From: M55B112 sp040903745
Lineage (GTDB): Bacteria > Bacteroidota > Bacteroidia > Bacteroidales > GCA-2748055
Direction of reading: 5' to 3'
Assembly (NCBI GenBank): GCA_040903745.1
Contig: JBBDUV010000069.1
Coordinates: 1-30,694, forward strand
Length of the DNA stretch: 30,694 nt
The position numbers were made by a program, and so were the translations under genes. Shown piece by piece: positions 7,667-15,861 of this stretch. The notes beneath the pieces were generated by a model, which saw only the letters and a list, made by a program, of their open reading frames with translations, had not been told where the DNA came from and ran no database searches. The first letter of the stretch is position 1; every line of letters begins with the position of its first letter.

Positions 7667-9325
7667 TTAAAACAGTCCCGTAATTTTTCCCTCTTCGTCA
7701 ATGTCAAAATTCTCAGCAGCCGGTTTGGAAGGCAGGCCAGGCATCCGCATGATGTTTCCGGTGATCGGGATCACGAAGCCGGCACCTGCAGCAATCTCAA
7801 TCTCGCGGACCGTGACAATGAAGTCTTTCGGACGGCCCAGCAGGGCAGGGTTGTCGGAGAGTGATTTTTGTGTTTTTGCGACACAAACCGCCAGGTGGTC
7901 CAGGCCAAGATTTTTGATGTTCTTCAGATCCTGTTTTGCTTTTGCCGTATAATCAATTGCTGCGGCTCCGTATATCTCTTTGGCTATGGTTTCGATCTTC
8001 TTCTCTGTGGTCCAGTTCCAATCGTACAGCGGCCTGTAACCGGAGTTGTTCCTTTCAACCTCCTTCACCACCTTTTCAGCCAGATCGATGGCTCCCTCTC
8101 CGCCTTTGGCCCAGACCTCAGCTACTGAGGCCTCTACATTCAGGGAGGCGGCATGTTCGAGGATGAGTTCAACCTCCTCATCGGTATCGGTAGTAAACCG
8201 GTTGATACCAATCACACAGGTGTCAATGAATTTTTTAATATTCTCAACGTGTTTATCCAGGTTGACCAATCCTTTTCTGACTGCATCGGGATTGGGGGTA
8301 TTGAGCTGGTCGACAGGTACCCCGCCGTGGTATTTCAGGGCCCTGACAGTGGCAACCAGAACGACAGCTTTTGGTTTGAGCCCGGCTTTTTGACATTTGA
8401 TATCGAAAAACTTCTCGGCACCGAGATCGAAGCCAAAACCTGCTTCGGTAACGACATAGTCGGATAGTTTTAGTCCCATCCGGGTGGCTATAACACTGTT
8501 GGTGCCCTGCGCGATGTTCGCAAACGGTCCGCCATGGATAATGGCAGGATTACCCTCCAGGGTCTGCACCAGGTTGGGTTGGATGGCATCTTTCAGCAGC
8601 ACCGCCATGGCTCCTTCAGCTTTCAGGTCGCGGGCATACACCGGCTTTTTATCATAGGTGTATCCGATAAAAATATTACCCATTCTTTTTTTCAGGTCTT
8701 TCATGTCATCTGCTATACACAAAATGGCCATGATCTCAGAGGCAGCAGTGATGTCGAAGCCTGTTTCGCGCGGCACCCCTGAAGTTGTCCCACCAAGTCC
8801 GATAATCGTCCTTCTTAATACACGATCATTCATGTCCATTACCCGTTTCCAGTTGACGGTGCGGGGATCAATACCAATGGAATGGGTCTGACTCTGCAAG
8901 TTGTTATCGATTAATGCGGCCAGCAGGTTGTGTGCCTTTTCAATGGCAGCAAAATCACCTGTAAAATGAAGGTTGATATTCTCCATGGGAACCACCTGTG
9001 CGTAGCCGCCGCCAGTTGCACCGCCCTTGATACCAAAAACAGGTCCGAGCGAGGGCTCTCTCAATACAACGGTAGTCTGTTTTTTAATACGGTTGAGGCC
9101 CTCTGAAAGTCCTATCGACATGGTTGTTTTCCCTTCACCTGCTGGAGTGGGGGAGATGGCAGACACCAACACAAGGTTCCCGTCCTTCCCGTTGCCTGTA
9201 TGCAATGGAAGTTTTGCGATGTGCTTTCCATAGGGTTGCAGTTCTTCAGGGGAAATTTTCAGTTTGGCTGCTACCTCAGCAATGGGCAGCATGGTTGCTT
9301 TTCGGGCGATATCAATATCGTTCAT
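7667..9325 (-). CDS. fhs: Formate-tetrahydrofolate ligase
   Basis: This enzyme makes 10-formyl-tetrahydrofolate from formate, tetrahydrofolate and ATP, feeding one-carbon metabolism. The 552-residue length is normal. The ATP-binding loop TPAGEGKTT lies at residues 60-68, followed by the family block EPSLGPVFGIKGGATGGGYAQV region (split here for brevity: EPSLGPVFG and KGGATGGGYAQ). The C-terminal RPKDF and MRMPGLPSKPAAE segments are also typical. A perfect minus-strand TAAGTTTG element sits 23-30 bases upstream, and a 66-base gap separates fhs from mevalonate kinase. It may therefore have its own promoter rather than being the tail of the mevalonate array. No pathway link to that array is evident. 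Confidence 0.96.
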   Translation of the reverse strand: MNDIDIARKATMLPIAEVAAKLKISPEELQPYGKHIAKLPLHTGNGKDGNLVLVSAISPTPAGEGKTTMSIGLSEGLNRIKKQTTVVLREPSLGPVFGIKGGATGGGYAQVVPMENINLHFTGDFAAIEKAHNLLAALIDNNLQSQTHSIGIDPRTVNWKRVMDMNDRVLRRTIIGLGGTTSGVPRETGFDITAASEIMAILCIADDMKDLKKRMGNIFIGYTYDKKPVYARDLKAEGAMAVLLKDAIQPNLVQTLEGNPAIIHGGPFANIAQGTNSVIATRMGLKLSDYVVTEAGFGFDLGAEKFFDIKCQKAGLKPKAVVLVATVRALKYHGGVPVDQLNTPNPDAVRKGLVNLDKHVENIKKFIDTCVIGINRFTTDTDEEVELILEHAASLNVEASVAEVWAKGGEGAIDLAEKVVKEVERNNSGYRPLYDWNWTTEKKIETIAKEIYGAAAIDYTAKAKQDLKNIKNLGLDHLAVCVAKTQKSLSDNPALLGRPKDFIVTVREIEIAAGAGFVIPITGNIMRMPGLPSKPAAENFDIDEEGKITGLF

Positions 9326-9347
9326 TGTCTATTTAATATGGTTCGTA

Positions 9348-9355
9348 CAAACTTA
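9348..9355 (-). promoter_or_regulatory. Candidate -7 element of the fhs promoter
   Basis: The minus strand reads TAAGTTTG, a full match to TAnnTTTG, 23-30 bases before the fhs ATG. The -33 region contains TGTTTTC but no exact TTTG. It lies in the only sizeable gap (66 bases) between mevalonate kinase and fhs. Confidence 0.4.
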
Positions 9356-9391
9356 ATGATTTGTATTGAAAACAGAGGAGGATTTAATTCT

Positions 9392-10315
9392 CTATAGCCA
9401 TACCAGGCGATTGCCGTTCAGCATCTGATCTACCTCCTTCTTTGCATTCTCATGCGCAATCCCCAGCATGAAGCCACCTCCGGAACCATTGAGCTTGAGG
9501 TAGTAACTGTTGCTTACCTGTCCACTGATCCAGGCATCTTTCATGCTTTCCGGGATCATATTTGCGAAATGGTTCCACTGAAAATCGGAGATTGCCCTGA
9601 AGATCAATGCCGGATCGTGGGCAGAGGTTCCGTTCAGTGTCCCAATGAATTTTCTGATCAGATCAAAGTAGTCACCGGTGATTTGTTTTTTAAATTCCTT
9701 GTTCTGCATCTTTTCCAGGAAAAGACGAACCAGCGGGGCGGTATCAAACATTTGTCCGGAGTCGAGCAGGAAGAAGCGGTACCCTGCCCGGGGTCTTAAT
9801 GGATCTGATTCAATACGCCTGATCTTTCCATCGGGAAGAAAATGGAGCGGCGCATCGGCGAAGCAAGTCATCGCATCCACGCCCGAACTTTTCCCGTGGA
9901 AGCAGGATTCCAGTGTGGCCAGATCCTTTCGCTGTTGTTCCAGCGATAATCTCTTTTCTGCATGAAAAAACTGGTCGTATACCAGTGCTGAAACTCCGCC
10001 TGAACTGCCGATCCCATACCCCTGCGGGATGGTGGAGTCAATATAATAGCCCTTTTTCAGGCTCTCTCCAAACTCATCTGTATCCGGAGAGGCATAAAAG
10101 CTGTTTCTGGGCAATGAGCGTATATAGATGAGCAATTTTCTCAGGCTGGCCACTGATTGGATGATCATCGGGTCCTGTGCTTCACGTTCATCTCTTTGCG
10201 CCAAAATGGCGTGGTATTTTCTGAAGGGCACGGTGATCGCCTCACTACCCACAATTACCCCATACTCACCAGCGAGCATTAGCTTTGCATAATATTTTTT
10301 TTCCGTATCAATCAT
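9392..10315 (-). CDS. mvk: Mevalonate kinase (GHMP family)
   Basis: Mevalonate kinase phosphorylates mevalonate to 5-phosphomevalonate. The 307-residue protein shows an N-terminal KLMLAGEY motif (K11, E17; compare KVILFGEH in classical enzymes), the GHMP ATP loop PQGYGIGSSGG (97-107), the HGKSSGVDAM block (140-149) with D147 in the position of the catalytic aspartate, and the C-terminal NGSGGGF loop (276-282). The HG-x-SG-x-D block is the feature that points to mevalonate kinase rather than other GHMP kinases. The sequence is fairly divergent from eukaryotic enzymes. It is the last gene of the nine-gene array and starts four bases after the decarboxylase stop, so the two are probably translationally coupled. 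Confidence 0.88.
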   Translation of the reverse strand: MIDTEKKYYAKLMLAGEYGVIVGSEAITVPFRKYHAILAQRDEREAQDPMIIQSVASLRKLLIYIRSLPRNSFYASPDTDEFGESLKKGYYIDSTIPQGYGIGSSGGVSALVYDQFFHAEKRLSLEQQRKDLATLESCFHGKSSGVDAMTCFADAPLHFLPDGKIRRIESDPLRPRAGYRFFLLDSGQMFDTAPLVRLFLEKMQNKEFKKQITGDYFDLIRKFIGTLNGTSAHDPALIFRAISDFQWNHFANMIPESMKDAWISGQVSNSYYLKLNGSGGGFMLGIAHENAKKEVDQMLNGNRLVWL

Positions 10316-10319
10316 CTTT

Positions 10320-11417
10320 TCATAATTTCACCGGTCCACCACCCATCCGGTCGTGAATTACCCGCCTGTTTTCACAAAGTTCAGCCAGCTCTTCATCAAT
10401 GAATTTCCTTATCTCTCCAGCCTCTTTTTCCGGGTAGAGCACATGTACATTGGCCCCGGCATCGAGGGTGAACCCGACACTCATTCCGCTCTTTCGCCTG
10501 TACTCCCTGATCCGGTGGATGGCTTCAACGGTATTCGCCTTCATCAGCAAGAACCCCGGTCTGCTGGTCATCATCATCGCATGAAGTGTCAGGGCCTCGT
10601 TTTCCATTACATCAATGAACTGCATGATGTCACCTTCCCTGACGATGGAGCAGAGCATACGCATATTCTCTTCGGCGGCATCGAAACGCAGTTTCGCATA
10701 GGGATTCGATTTCATCAGGTCGTGTCCCATGGAGCTCGAAACCTTTTTTTTGCCCGATTCGACAATCAGGATACTGTCTTTCATCCCCAGCAGGTTTGCA
10801 TGAATATCATCGACAGGTATGGCATATTCGTCAGACGAATCCTTGCAACTGGATGTATAGCCCCAGACGGTCATATTTCCATAAACCGATCTGGAGGCGC
10901 TGCCGGAACCGAGCCTGGCAATAAAAGAGGCTTTTTTGAAAAAACCGTCCGGATCGGACATTCCGTACAATTGTTCTTCAATCTCACAAAGCCCGAGAGC
11001 GACCGCACTCATTGCCGAGGCGCTCGATGCTATCCCTGAAGAATGGGGAAAAGTGTTCTCCGAACTGATTGTCAGCCGGGTACCATTGAGCCACGGAAGG
11101 TAATCAGAGATACTACCCAGGTATTTTTCCATCCTGGCTGCAAATTCCGGCTGCCCTGTTCCTTCAAAAGTAAAATCCAGCTGAACGCCAGTTTGCTTTT
11201 TCCGGAAGCTGTAGCCGATACGTGTTTGTGTTACCGCCTTAGCCAACGTTAGACTTAAAGAGGCGTTGGCGGGAATTTGTATGGGGTATTTACCCCAGTA
11301 TTTCACGATGGCTATATTAGATGGGCTTTCCCATCTTACCGATCCTTCTGTCATAACCGGCTTCATGTTGCCCAGGCTTTTCGCCTTTTCCTTCAGGTTT
11401 TTTTCGAATGTTGTCAT
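10320..11417 (-). CDS. mvaD: Diphosphomevalonate decarboxylase
   Basis: This GHMP-fold enzyme converts diphosphomevalonate to isopentenyl diphosphate with loss of CO2 and use of ATP. Family signatures are clear: NIAIVKYWGK (34-43), the NASLS segment (51-55), the ATP loop HSSGIASSASA (125-135), GSGSASRS with R176 (the substrate arginine), and the catalytic aspartate D319 in TLDAGANVH. All residues I would look for are present, so an active diphosphomevalonate decarboxylase is expected. The 365-residue length is slightly longer than many bacterial forms because of about 25 extra residues at the N-terminus. It lies between the GYDIA kinase (26-base gap) and mevalonate kinase (4-base gap). Confidence 0.94.
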   Translation of the reverse strand: MTTFEKNLKEKAKSLGNMKPVMTEGSVRWESPSNIAIVKYWGKYPIQIPANASLSLTLAKAVTQTRIGYSFRKKQTGVQLDFTFEGTGQPEFAARMEKYLGSISDYLPWLNGTRLTISSENTFPHSSGIASSASAMSAVALGLCEIEEQLYGMSDPDGFFKKASFIARLGSGSASRSVYGNMTVWGYTSSCKDSSDEYAIPVDDIHANLLGMKDSILIVESGKKKVSSSMGHDLMKSNPYAKLRFDAAEENMRMLCSIVREGDIMQFIDVMENEALTLHAMMMTSRPGFLLMKANTVEAIHRIREYRRKSGMSVGFTLDAGANVHVLYPEKEAGEIRKFIDEELAELCENRRVIHDRMGGGPVKL

Positions 11418-11443
11418 GTCTGTATTTGTTGTTAGTGGGTGTC

Positions 11444-12361
11444 TTACAGAATCAGTTCATGGTATGCAAACCATTTGTCAATCCCTTTTTCCAGAAGGTA
11501 TGATGATAGTTTTTCTTTGTTCCATCGAGTTACCAGCAATGCAAAGTCGCCTCCCCAGGCTCCAAGCGATTTCACATACCCGTCAAGCTCCTGAAACCGG
11601 CTGGTTTTCAAAACAGGCATCTGCAGTATTTCTGAAAGTCGTTCTTCGTGTTTCACGATCAGTGCTCCGAACTCATCCACTGTATTTGCTTTCAGAAACT
11701 CACAGGTGAGCGAGGAATAGAATGAAATATCATTCTGGTCGGGTGTGTAATTGTTCAGGAATGCCGCGACACTTTTGGCCGACTCCTGCTTTTGTCCCAG
11801 GTAGACCAGCCACATATTCTCCATGAAGGCAGGTTGGAAATCGACTGACTGTACGACGGGCATCTCATTGATCACCTGGTAGAGGATGGCCGACCAGGCA
11901 CTGGCGCAGGCGACATCGTAACCCGATCCCCTTGAAACGCTGAAATGGAGCTGCATCGGGTCGATTTCTGCCCATTGGGAAAGCAGTGCTGTGAGGGTCG
12001 ATGAACTGCCAAAACCGAATCCCGGATCAAACTCAAGCCTGGTGACCACATCATTCGTATGGAGTTGCTCCATAAAACCGGGTTTGATCTCCAGGAGTTT
12101 TCTGAGCATGTGGACCAGGTTTTCGGATTTTTCCCTGCTGCTGTTCTCTTTTATTTCAAGTTCCTCTAGTGAGAGCCTGGTTTCGAACCAGCTTTTGCCA
12201 TCATACTCTGCAATCCAGTGCAGCACGCCAAGTTCCTTTTTTCGCACCAGCCCGAGTGATTGTCCCACAGTAAGCGGTACAGCCAATGCTTTTGCTCCAT
12301 GCAGGATCATAAACTCTGATGTGAGCAAAAGCTTTCCCCGGGCGTAGAATTGTTGCTTCAT
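11444..12361 (-). CDS. GYDIA-type GHMP kinase, probable phosphomevalonate kinase
   Basis: A 305-residue GHMP kinase with an N-terminal ARGKLLLTSEF motif (7-17), an ATP loop FGFGSSST (114-121) and GSGYDVACA (145-153), the block from which the GYDIA group is named. The third GHMP motif near the C-terminus is weak (around GAWGGDFAL). The array otherwise has every enzyme from HMG-CoA to DMAPP except phosphomevalonate kinase, so this protein most likely makes diphosphomevalonate. That is inference from context; the sequence is far from classical phosphomevalonate kinases. It starts three bases after the HMG-CoA reductase stop. An alternative is a second mevalonate kinase or a kinase of another small molecule. 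Confidence 0.8.
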   Translation of the reverse strand: MKQQFYARGKLLLTSEFMILHGAKALAVPLTVGQSLGLVRKKELGVLHWIAEYDGKSWFETRLSLEELEIKENSSREKSENLVHMLRKLLEIKPGFMEQLHTNDVVTRLEFDPGFGFGSSSTLTALLSQWAEIDPMQLHFSVSRGSGYDVACASAWSAILYQVINEMPVVQSVDFQPAFMENMWLVYLGQKQESAKSVAAFLNNYTPDQNDISFYSSLTCEFLKANTVDEFGALIVKHEERLSEILQMPVLKTSRFQELDGYVKSLGAWGGDFALLVTRWNKEKLSSYLLEKGIDKWFAYHELIL

Positions 12362-12364
12362 GGC

Positions 12365-13687
12365 CTATCTGTTTTTATCCTGGATAAAACTCTTCACCTC
12401 GGTATAGCTAACGGTCCGCTCTTTGAAAAATTCAACCGCCTCTTTTTTTGTCTTCTCATCAACACCAAGCTGCCGCAGGATATTCGTAAGGTGCATCTTC
12501 ATGTGTCCCTGCTGTATTCCACTGGTAATCAGAGAACGCACCGCGCTGAAATTGTTAGCCAGTCCGGCCGCGGCAATGACCATCATCAGCGCTTCGGCCG
12601 AAGGGTTTTGCAATATCTTCAGGCTGGTTTGGGCCATTGGATGTCCGGATGTGAGTCCTCCCACGGTACCCACCGACATGGGCACCTCCAGTTCAAACCG
12701 GAAAGTCTCTCCCGTTATTTGTGCCTTTGAGAGACTGCGGTACCTGCCATCGCGGGCAGCGTAGGCATGACCGCATGCCTCGACTGCGCGAAAATCATTT
12801 CCCGTTGCGATCACCACGGCATCCATGCCGTTGAAGATCCCTTTATTGTGGGTCACCGCGCGGTAGGGATCGATCGTCGCGATCTCTGTTGCGCGGACAA
12901 ATTTTTCCGCAAACGTTCTTCCCGACATCTGCTTATCGAACGATCCCAGTGCATCGACCCCTGTCTCCAGCCATATGTTCACCCGGCTTTCCGGTGTATA
13001 GTTGGAGAGGATCGCCATGGTTATCTCGAGCTCCCCGGGCCGATCGCTCACTTTGGCCTGGCGCTCAACCTCGGCCTTCCATACTTTTGCCAGCTCCTCA
13101 AGTACCGTGTTGATAAAGTTGGCCCCCATCGCGTCAGCTGTATTGAACTCCACATGGAGCTGGTAGAATTCGTTGAGGTTGTCCGACAGGTCGACCAGCG
13201 ATATGTTTTTAATTCCTCCGCCACGTTTGCGCATCGATTCGGTAAAGGGGTCCATCGTGTGGATCATCTTCTCCCGGTTTCGTCTGAATACCCCGGTAAG
13301 GAGAGAGGCAGATCCATTCCAATGAAAATGGATCTGACCGATCTTCACTGGACCGGTTACCGTTGCCCTGAACCCTCCGTGTGCCGACCAGAATTTTGCT
13401 GCATGAGCGGCTGCTGCCACCACCGAGCTCTCTTCGATGGCCATCGGTATCACGTACCACCTGCCGTTGATCAGGAAATTGGGTGCCAGTCCGAAGGGGA
13501 TAAAGAAGTTGGAGATGGTGTTTTCGCTGAATTCGCTATAGAGTGATTGCAGCTGCGGATCGGGATGGAGGTGTTTGGAGATGGTTTCCAGTTGTTCGGC
13601 AGGAAGTTCATATATATCGCGCAACCATTCCGTCTTTTGTCCGGAGGTTAGTTTTGAGAAGCCCGATATTGCCTTCTTTTGAGCCAT
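12365..13687 (-). CDS. mvaA: Hydroxymethylglutaryl-CoA reductase, class II
   Basis: HMG-CoA reductase interconverts HMG-CoA and mevalonate with two NAD(P)H. The 440-residue protein has the class II architecture without a membrane domain. Catalytic residues can be placed: glutamate in AIEESSVVAAAA (E85/E86), lysine in THNKGIFNG (K282), aspartate in TGNDFRAVEA (D298) and the C-terminal histidine in QQGHMKMHL (H395). The cofactor motif DAMGAN is at 185-190. Class II enzymes are often labelled degradative after the Pseudomonas mevalonii enzyme, but four of its neighbours use mevalonate for IPP/DMAPP, so a biosynthetic direction is more likely. It lies 6 bases after the isomerase and 3 bases before the GYDIA kinase. 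NADH or NADPH use cannot be read from the sequence by eye. Confidence 0.95.
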   Translation of the reverse strand: MAQKKAISGFSKLTSGQKTEWLRDIYELPAEQLETISKHLHPDPQLQSLYSEFSENTISNFFIPFGLAPNFLINGRWYVIPMAIEESSVVAAAAHAAKFWSAHGGFRATVTGPVKIGQIHFHWNGSASLLTGVFRRNREKMIHTMDPFTESMRKRGGGIKNISLVDLSDNLNEFYQLHVEFNTADAMGANFINTVLEELAKVWKAEVERQAKVSDRPGELEITMAILSNYTPESRVNIWLETGVDALGSFDKQMSGRTFAEKFVRATEIATIDPYRAVTHNKGIFNGMDAVVIATGNDFRAVEACGHAYAARDGRYRSLSKAQITGETFRFELEVPMSVGTVGGLTSGHPMAQTSLKILQNPSAEALMMVIAAAGLANNFSAVRSLITSGIQQGHMKMHLTNILRQLGVDEKTKKEAVEFFKERTVSYTEVKSFIQDKNR

Positions 13688-13693
13688 GCTTTT

Positions 13694-14692
13694 TCACCTA
13701 ACTGACAGGTATGCATATGCCATCTCAAGTCCTTTTACCTGACCTTCTACAAAGGTATGAAGTTGATCGTAATCTTCCTGCGCATATTTTAAAAAAGATG
13801 ATGCCATTCCATAGATGGCAGGCAACTTTGATTTTTTCATGAGGTAATATCCATCCAAAAAGTTTTTTATTCCTCCGGAGATAATAAGTTCTTTACATTC
13901 CGGCTTATTGACAGCGGTGATGGCGTTGATGGATTCAACCATGGTCATGGCATCCTCACCGATGTATGAGAGTGGTTCGAACAGGCTGGCTAAAGCATTT
14001 TCGTCGCGCAGCAGTTCGACCCGGGCAAAATTCGTTCCCCCGAAGGCGGCAAATTCGATGGCCTGCAGTGGCAACTGCAGCAGGGCTTTCAGACTTTCAG
14101 GACCGATGCCCTGTCCGACCTCCTTCACGATAAGTGGGTATTTGAACATGTCCATGAACCGTTGTATAGTCTCAATAGGTGAATATTTGAGGATATCGCC
14201 CTCCGGCTGAAACCACTCCTGCATCGGGTTTACGTGAATGATCAGTCCGTCGGCCTCCAGTTTCTCAACCAGCCGGGAAGCCAGCGGTACCTTCCCCTCT
14301 TCGAGCAGCTCCTCGATCTGTGCGATCCCGAGGTTGGCCCACAGTGGTCCGTCGGGGCCGATGACCGGTCGCATGTTGAAATCCTCGAAATAGGTGTCAT
14401 CGTCGAGGATGATCCGGCATGATCCGAGGCCCATGCCCATGCCAAATTCCCGGCATGCCCGTGCCAGGTTGCGGTTGATTTTTCCGGCGAGTTTTGTTCC
14501 GCCGGTCATGCTGCTGACCCACATCGGGGTGCGGTGTTCGCGACCGAGAAATGTAAAGGGTTGAAGACCCTTTTCCGGATGGGCGGCGAGCATCGGTTCG
14601 TAATGAAACCGCTGGTCGATCTCCGGCATGCCGGTCTGTGATTTGAATGCCAGGTCGATATGCTCCTTTTTCCTGGTTTCGAGTGATTTCAT
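13694..14692 (-). CDS. fni: Isopentenyl-diphosphate delta-isomerase, type 2
   Basis: This FMN- and NAD(P)H-dependent TIM-barrel enzyme converts IPP to DMAPP. Conserved points in its 332 residues are RKKEH (7-11), the MTGGT loop (62-66), the HVNPMQEWFQPEGD block (153-166; H153, N155, Q158, E159, E164), KEVGQGIG (190-197), FGGTN (217-221) and the phosphate-binding SGGIKN (272-277). All expected substrate and flavin contacts are present. It is unrelated to the type 1 isomerase. The gene is wedged between the acyl-CoA dehydrogenase (11-base gap) and HMG-CoA reductase (6-base gap), so the isoprenoid end of the pathway is directly joined to the acyl-CoA end in the same transcription unit. Confidence 0.95.
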   Translation of the reverse strand: MKSLETRKKEHIDLAFKSQTGMPEIDQRFHYEPMLAAHPEKGLQPFTFLGREHRTPMWVSSMTGGTKLAGKINRNLARACREFGMGMGLGSCRIILDDDTYFEDFNMRPVIGPDGPLWANLGIAQIEELLEEGKVPLASRLVEKLEADGLIIHVNPMQEWFQPEGDILKYSPIETIQRFMDMFKYPLIVKEVGQGIGPESLKALLQLPLQAIEFAAFGGTNFARVELLRDENALASLFEPLSYIGEDAMTMVESINAITAVNKPECKELIISGGIKNFLDGYYLMKKSKLPAIYGMASSFLKYAQEDYDQLHTFVEGQVKGLEMAYAYLSVR

Positions 14693-14703
14693 GGGTTGGG
14701 GTT

Positions 14704-15855
14704 TTACCTGATTCCTAAATGTCTGGAGATAATAAGGCGCAATATTTCGGATGTTCCTTCCCCGATCTCAAGGATCCGCTGATCGCGGTAGAACCGCTCA
14801 ATCGGATTCTCCTTCATCAGTCCGTGTGCGCCGTGGATCTGAAGAGATTCGTTGGCGATCTCCCTGGCAATTTCGGAGGTGTACAATTTTGCCATGGCGG
14901 CCTCCTTACCGAACGGTTGTTTGTGGTCTTTTAGCCAGCAGGCCTTGTAGAGGAGGTTTCGTGCCAGTTCGATCTTGGTGGCCATATCGGCCAGCTTGAA
15001 TGAGTTGATCTGGAAGTTACGGATTGGTTTTCCGAACTGTATCCTGTTCGAAGCATAATCCATGGCCATCTCGAAAGCTCCCTGTGCCAGGCCCAGTCCC
15101 ATGGCAGCAATGGAGAGCCTCCCGCTGTCGAGTGTCGCGAGCATGATCTTGGATCCCTTTCCCCTCTCCCCGAGGATATATTCCTCCGGTACCTTTACAT
15201 TGTCGAGAAAGATCCTTCCGGTATCGGCAGCGCGCCACATCATCTTGGAGTTGATCACCTCGGTGCTGTATCCAGGCGTGTCCCTCGGCACCAGAATTAC
15301 TGAGAGCTCCTTCATTCCTTTCCCGCGATCGCCCGTTACGGCCTGGACGGTAACGCCCCCGGCCATTGCGGAGGCAGCGTTGGTGATGTATATCTTTTTC
15401 CCGTTGATCAGCCAATGGCCATCTTTTAGCTCGGCCGTTGTTTCAGTGTTGTTGGAGTCGGATCCCGCATTGGGTTCTGTAAGCCCAAAAGCCCAAAGCT
15501 TCTTTCCGGTAGTGAGCATCGGGAGAAATTTTTTCTTCTGCTCTTCCGTGCCATAGGCCAACAGTGGTCCCTGACCGAGGGAGTTTTGGGCGGCGACGGT
15601 GGCCGCCTGCGATCCGTCAATCCTGGCAATCTCCTCCACGGCAACAATGTATGAAAGTGTATCCATTCCCATTCCGCCGTATTTTTCGGGAGTTTCCAGT
15701 CGCAGATAGCCTGCGTCGAACATTTTCCCGGATATTTCCGTGGAGAACTCAGAGGCTTCATCCAGGGCAGCAGCCACAGGTTTAATCTCTTTTTCAGCAA
15801 AGTCTCTTACTTCCTGCCTGAATTCTTCGTGCTTCTTTGTTAAGAGAGGGTCCAT
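14704..15855 (-). CDS. Acyl-CoA dehydrogenase of the short-chain/branched-chain type
   Basis: A 383-residue FAD enzyme that makes a 2,3-double bond in an acyl-CoA and passes electrons to ETF. Landmarks are the FAD segment FGLTEPNAGSD (123-133), ITNA (157-160), RIQFGKPI (271-278) and QIHGAHG (339-345). The catalytic glutamate is E366 in IGEGTSE, the position used by short- and medium-chain enzymes. Isovaleryl-CoA dehydrogenases usually have alanine there (GAGTSE) and a glutamate in LDLER instead; here the latter reads LDSGR (242-246). Neighbours encode methylcrotonyl-CoA carboxylase and methylglutaconyl-CoA hydratase, so isovaleryl-CoA is the expected substrate, but the active site would be a non-canonical version. 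Butyryl-, isobutyryl- or 2-methylbutyryl-CoA are alternatives. Confidence 0.92.
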   Translation of the reverse strand: MDPLLTKKHEEFRQEVRDFAEKEIKPVAAALDEASEFSTEISGKMFDAGYLRLETPEKYGGMGMDTLSYIVAVEEIARIDGSQAATVAAQNSLGQGPLLAYGTEEQKKKFLPMLTTGKKLWAFGLTEPNAGSDSNNTETTAELKDGHWLINGKKIYITNAASAMAGGVTVQAVTGDRGKGMKELSVILVPRDTPGYSTEVINSKMMWRAADTGRIFLDNVKVPEEYILGERGKGSKIMLATLDSGRLSIAAMGLGLAQGAFEMAMDYASNRIQFGKPIRNFQINSFKLADMATKIELARNLLYKACWLKDHKQPFGKEAAMAKLYTSEIAREIANESLQIHGAHGLMKENPIERFYRDQRILEIGEGTSEILRLIISRHLGIR

Positions 15856-15861
15856 TATCGG

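Noticed and set aside
7651..7707. Longer N-terminus for the acyltransferase starting at 7707
   Set aside because: It would overlap fhs by 41 bases and adds charged residues before the membrane segment; the ATG at 7650 fits better.
10353..11039. A 228-codon open frame on the plus strand
   Set aside because: Antisense to diphosphomevalonate decarboxylase, with no family resemblance.
12767..13546. A 259-codon open frame on the plus strand
   Set aside because: It lies wholly antisense to HMG-CoA reductase, whose catalytic motifs are intact. The translated sequence is Cys/His/Arg-rich, resembles no protein family, and is explained by codon bias of the real gene.
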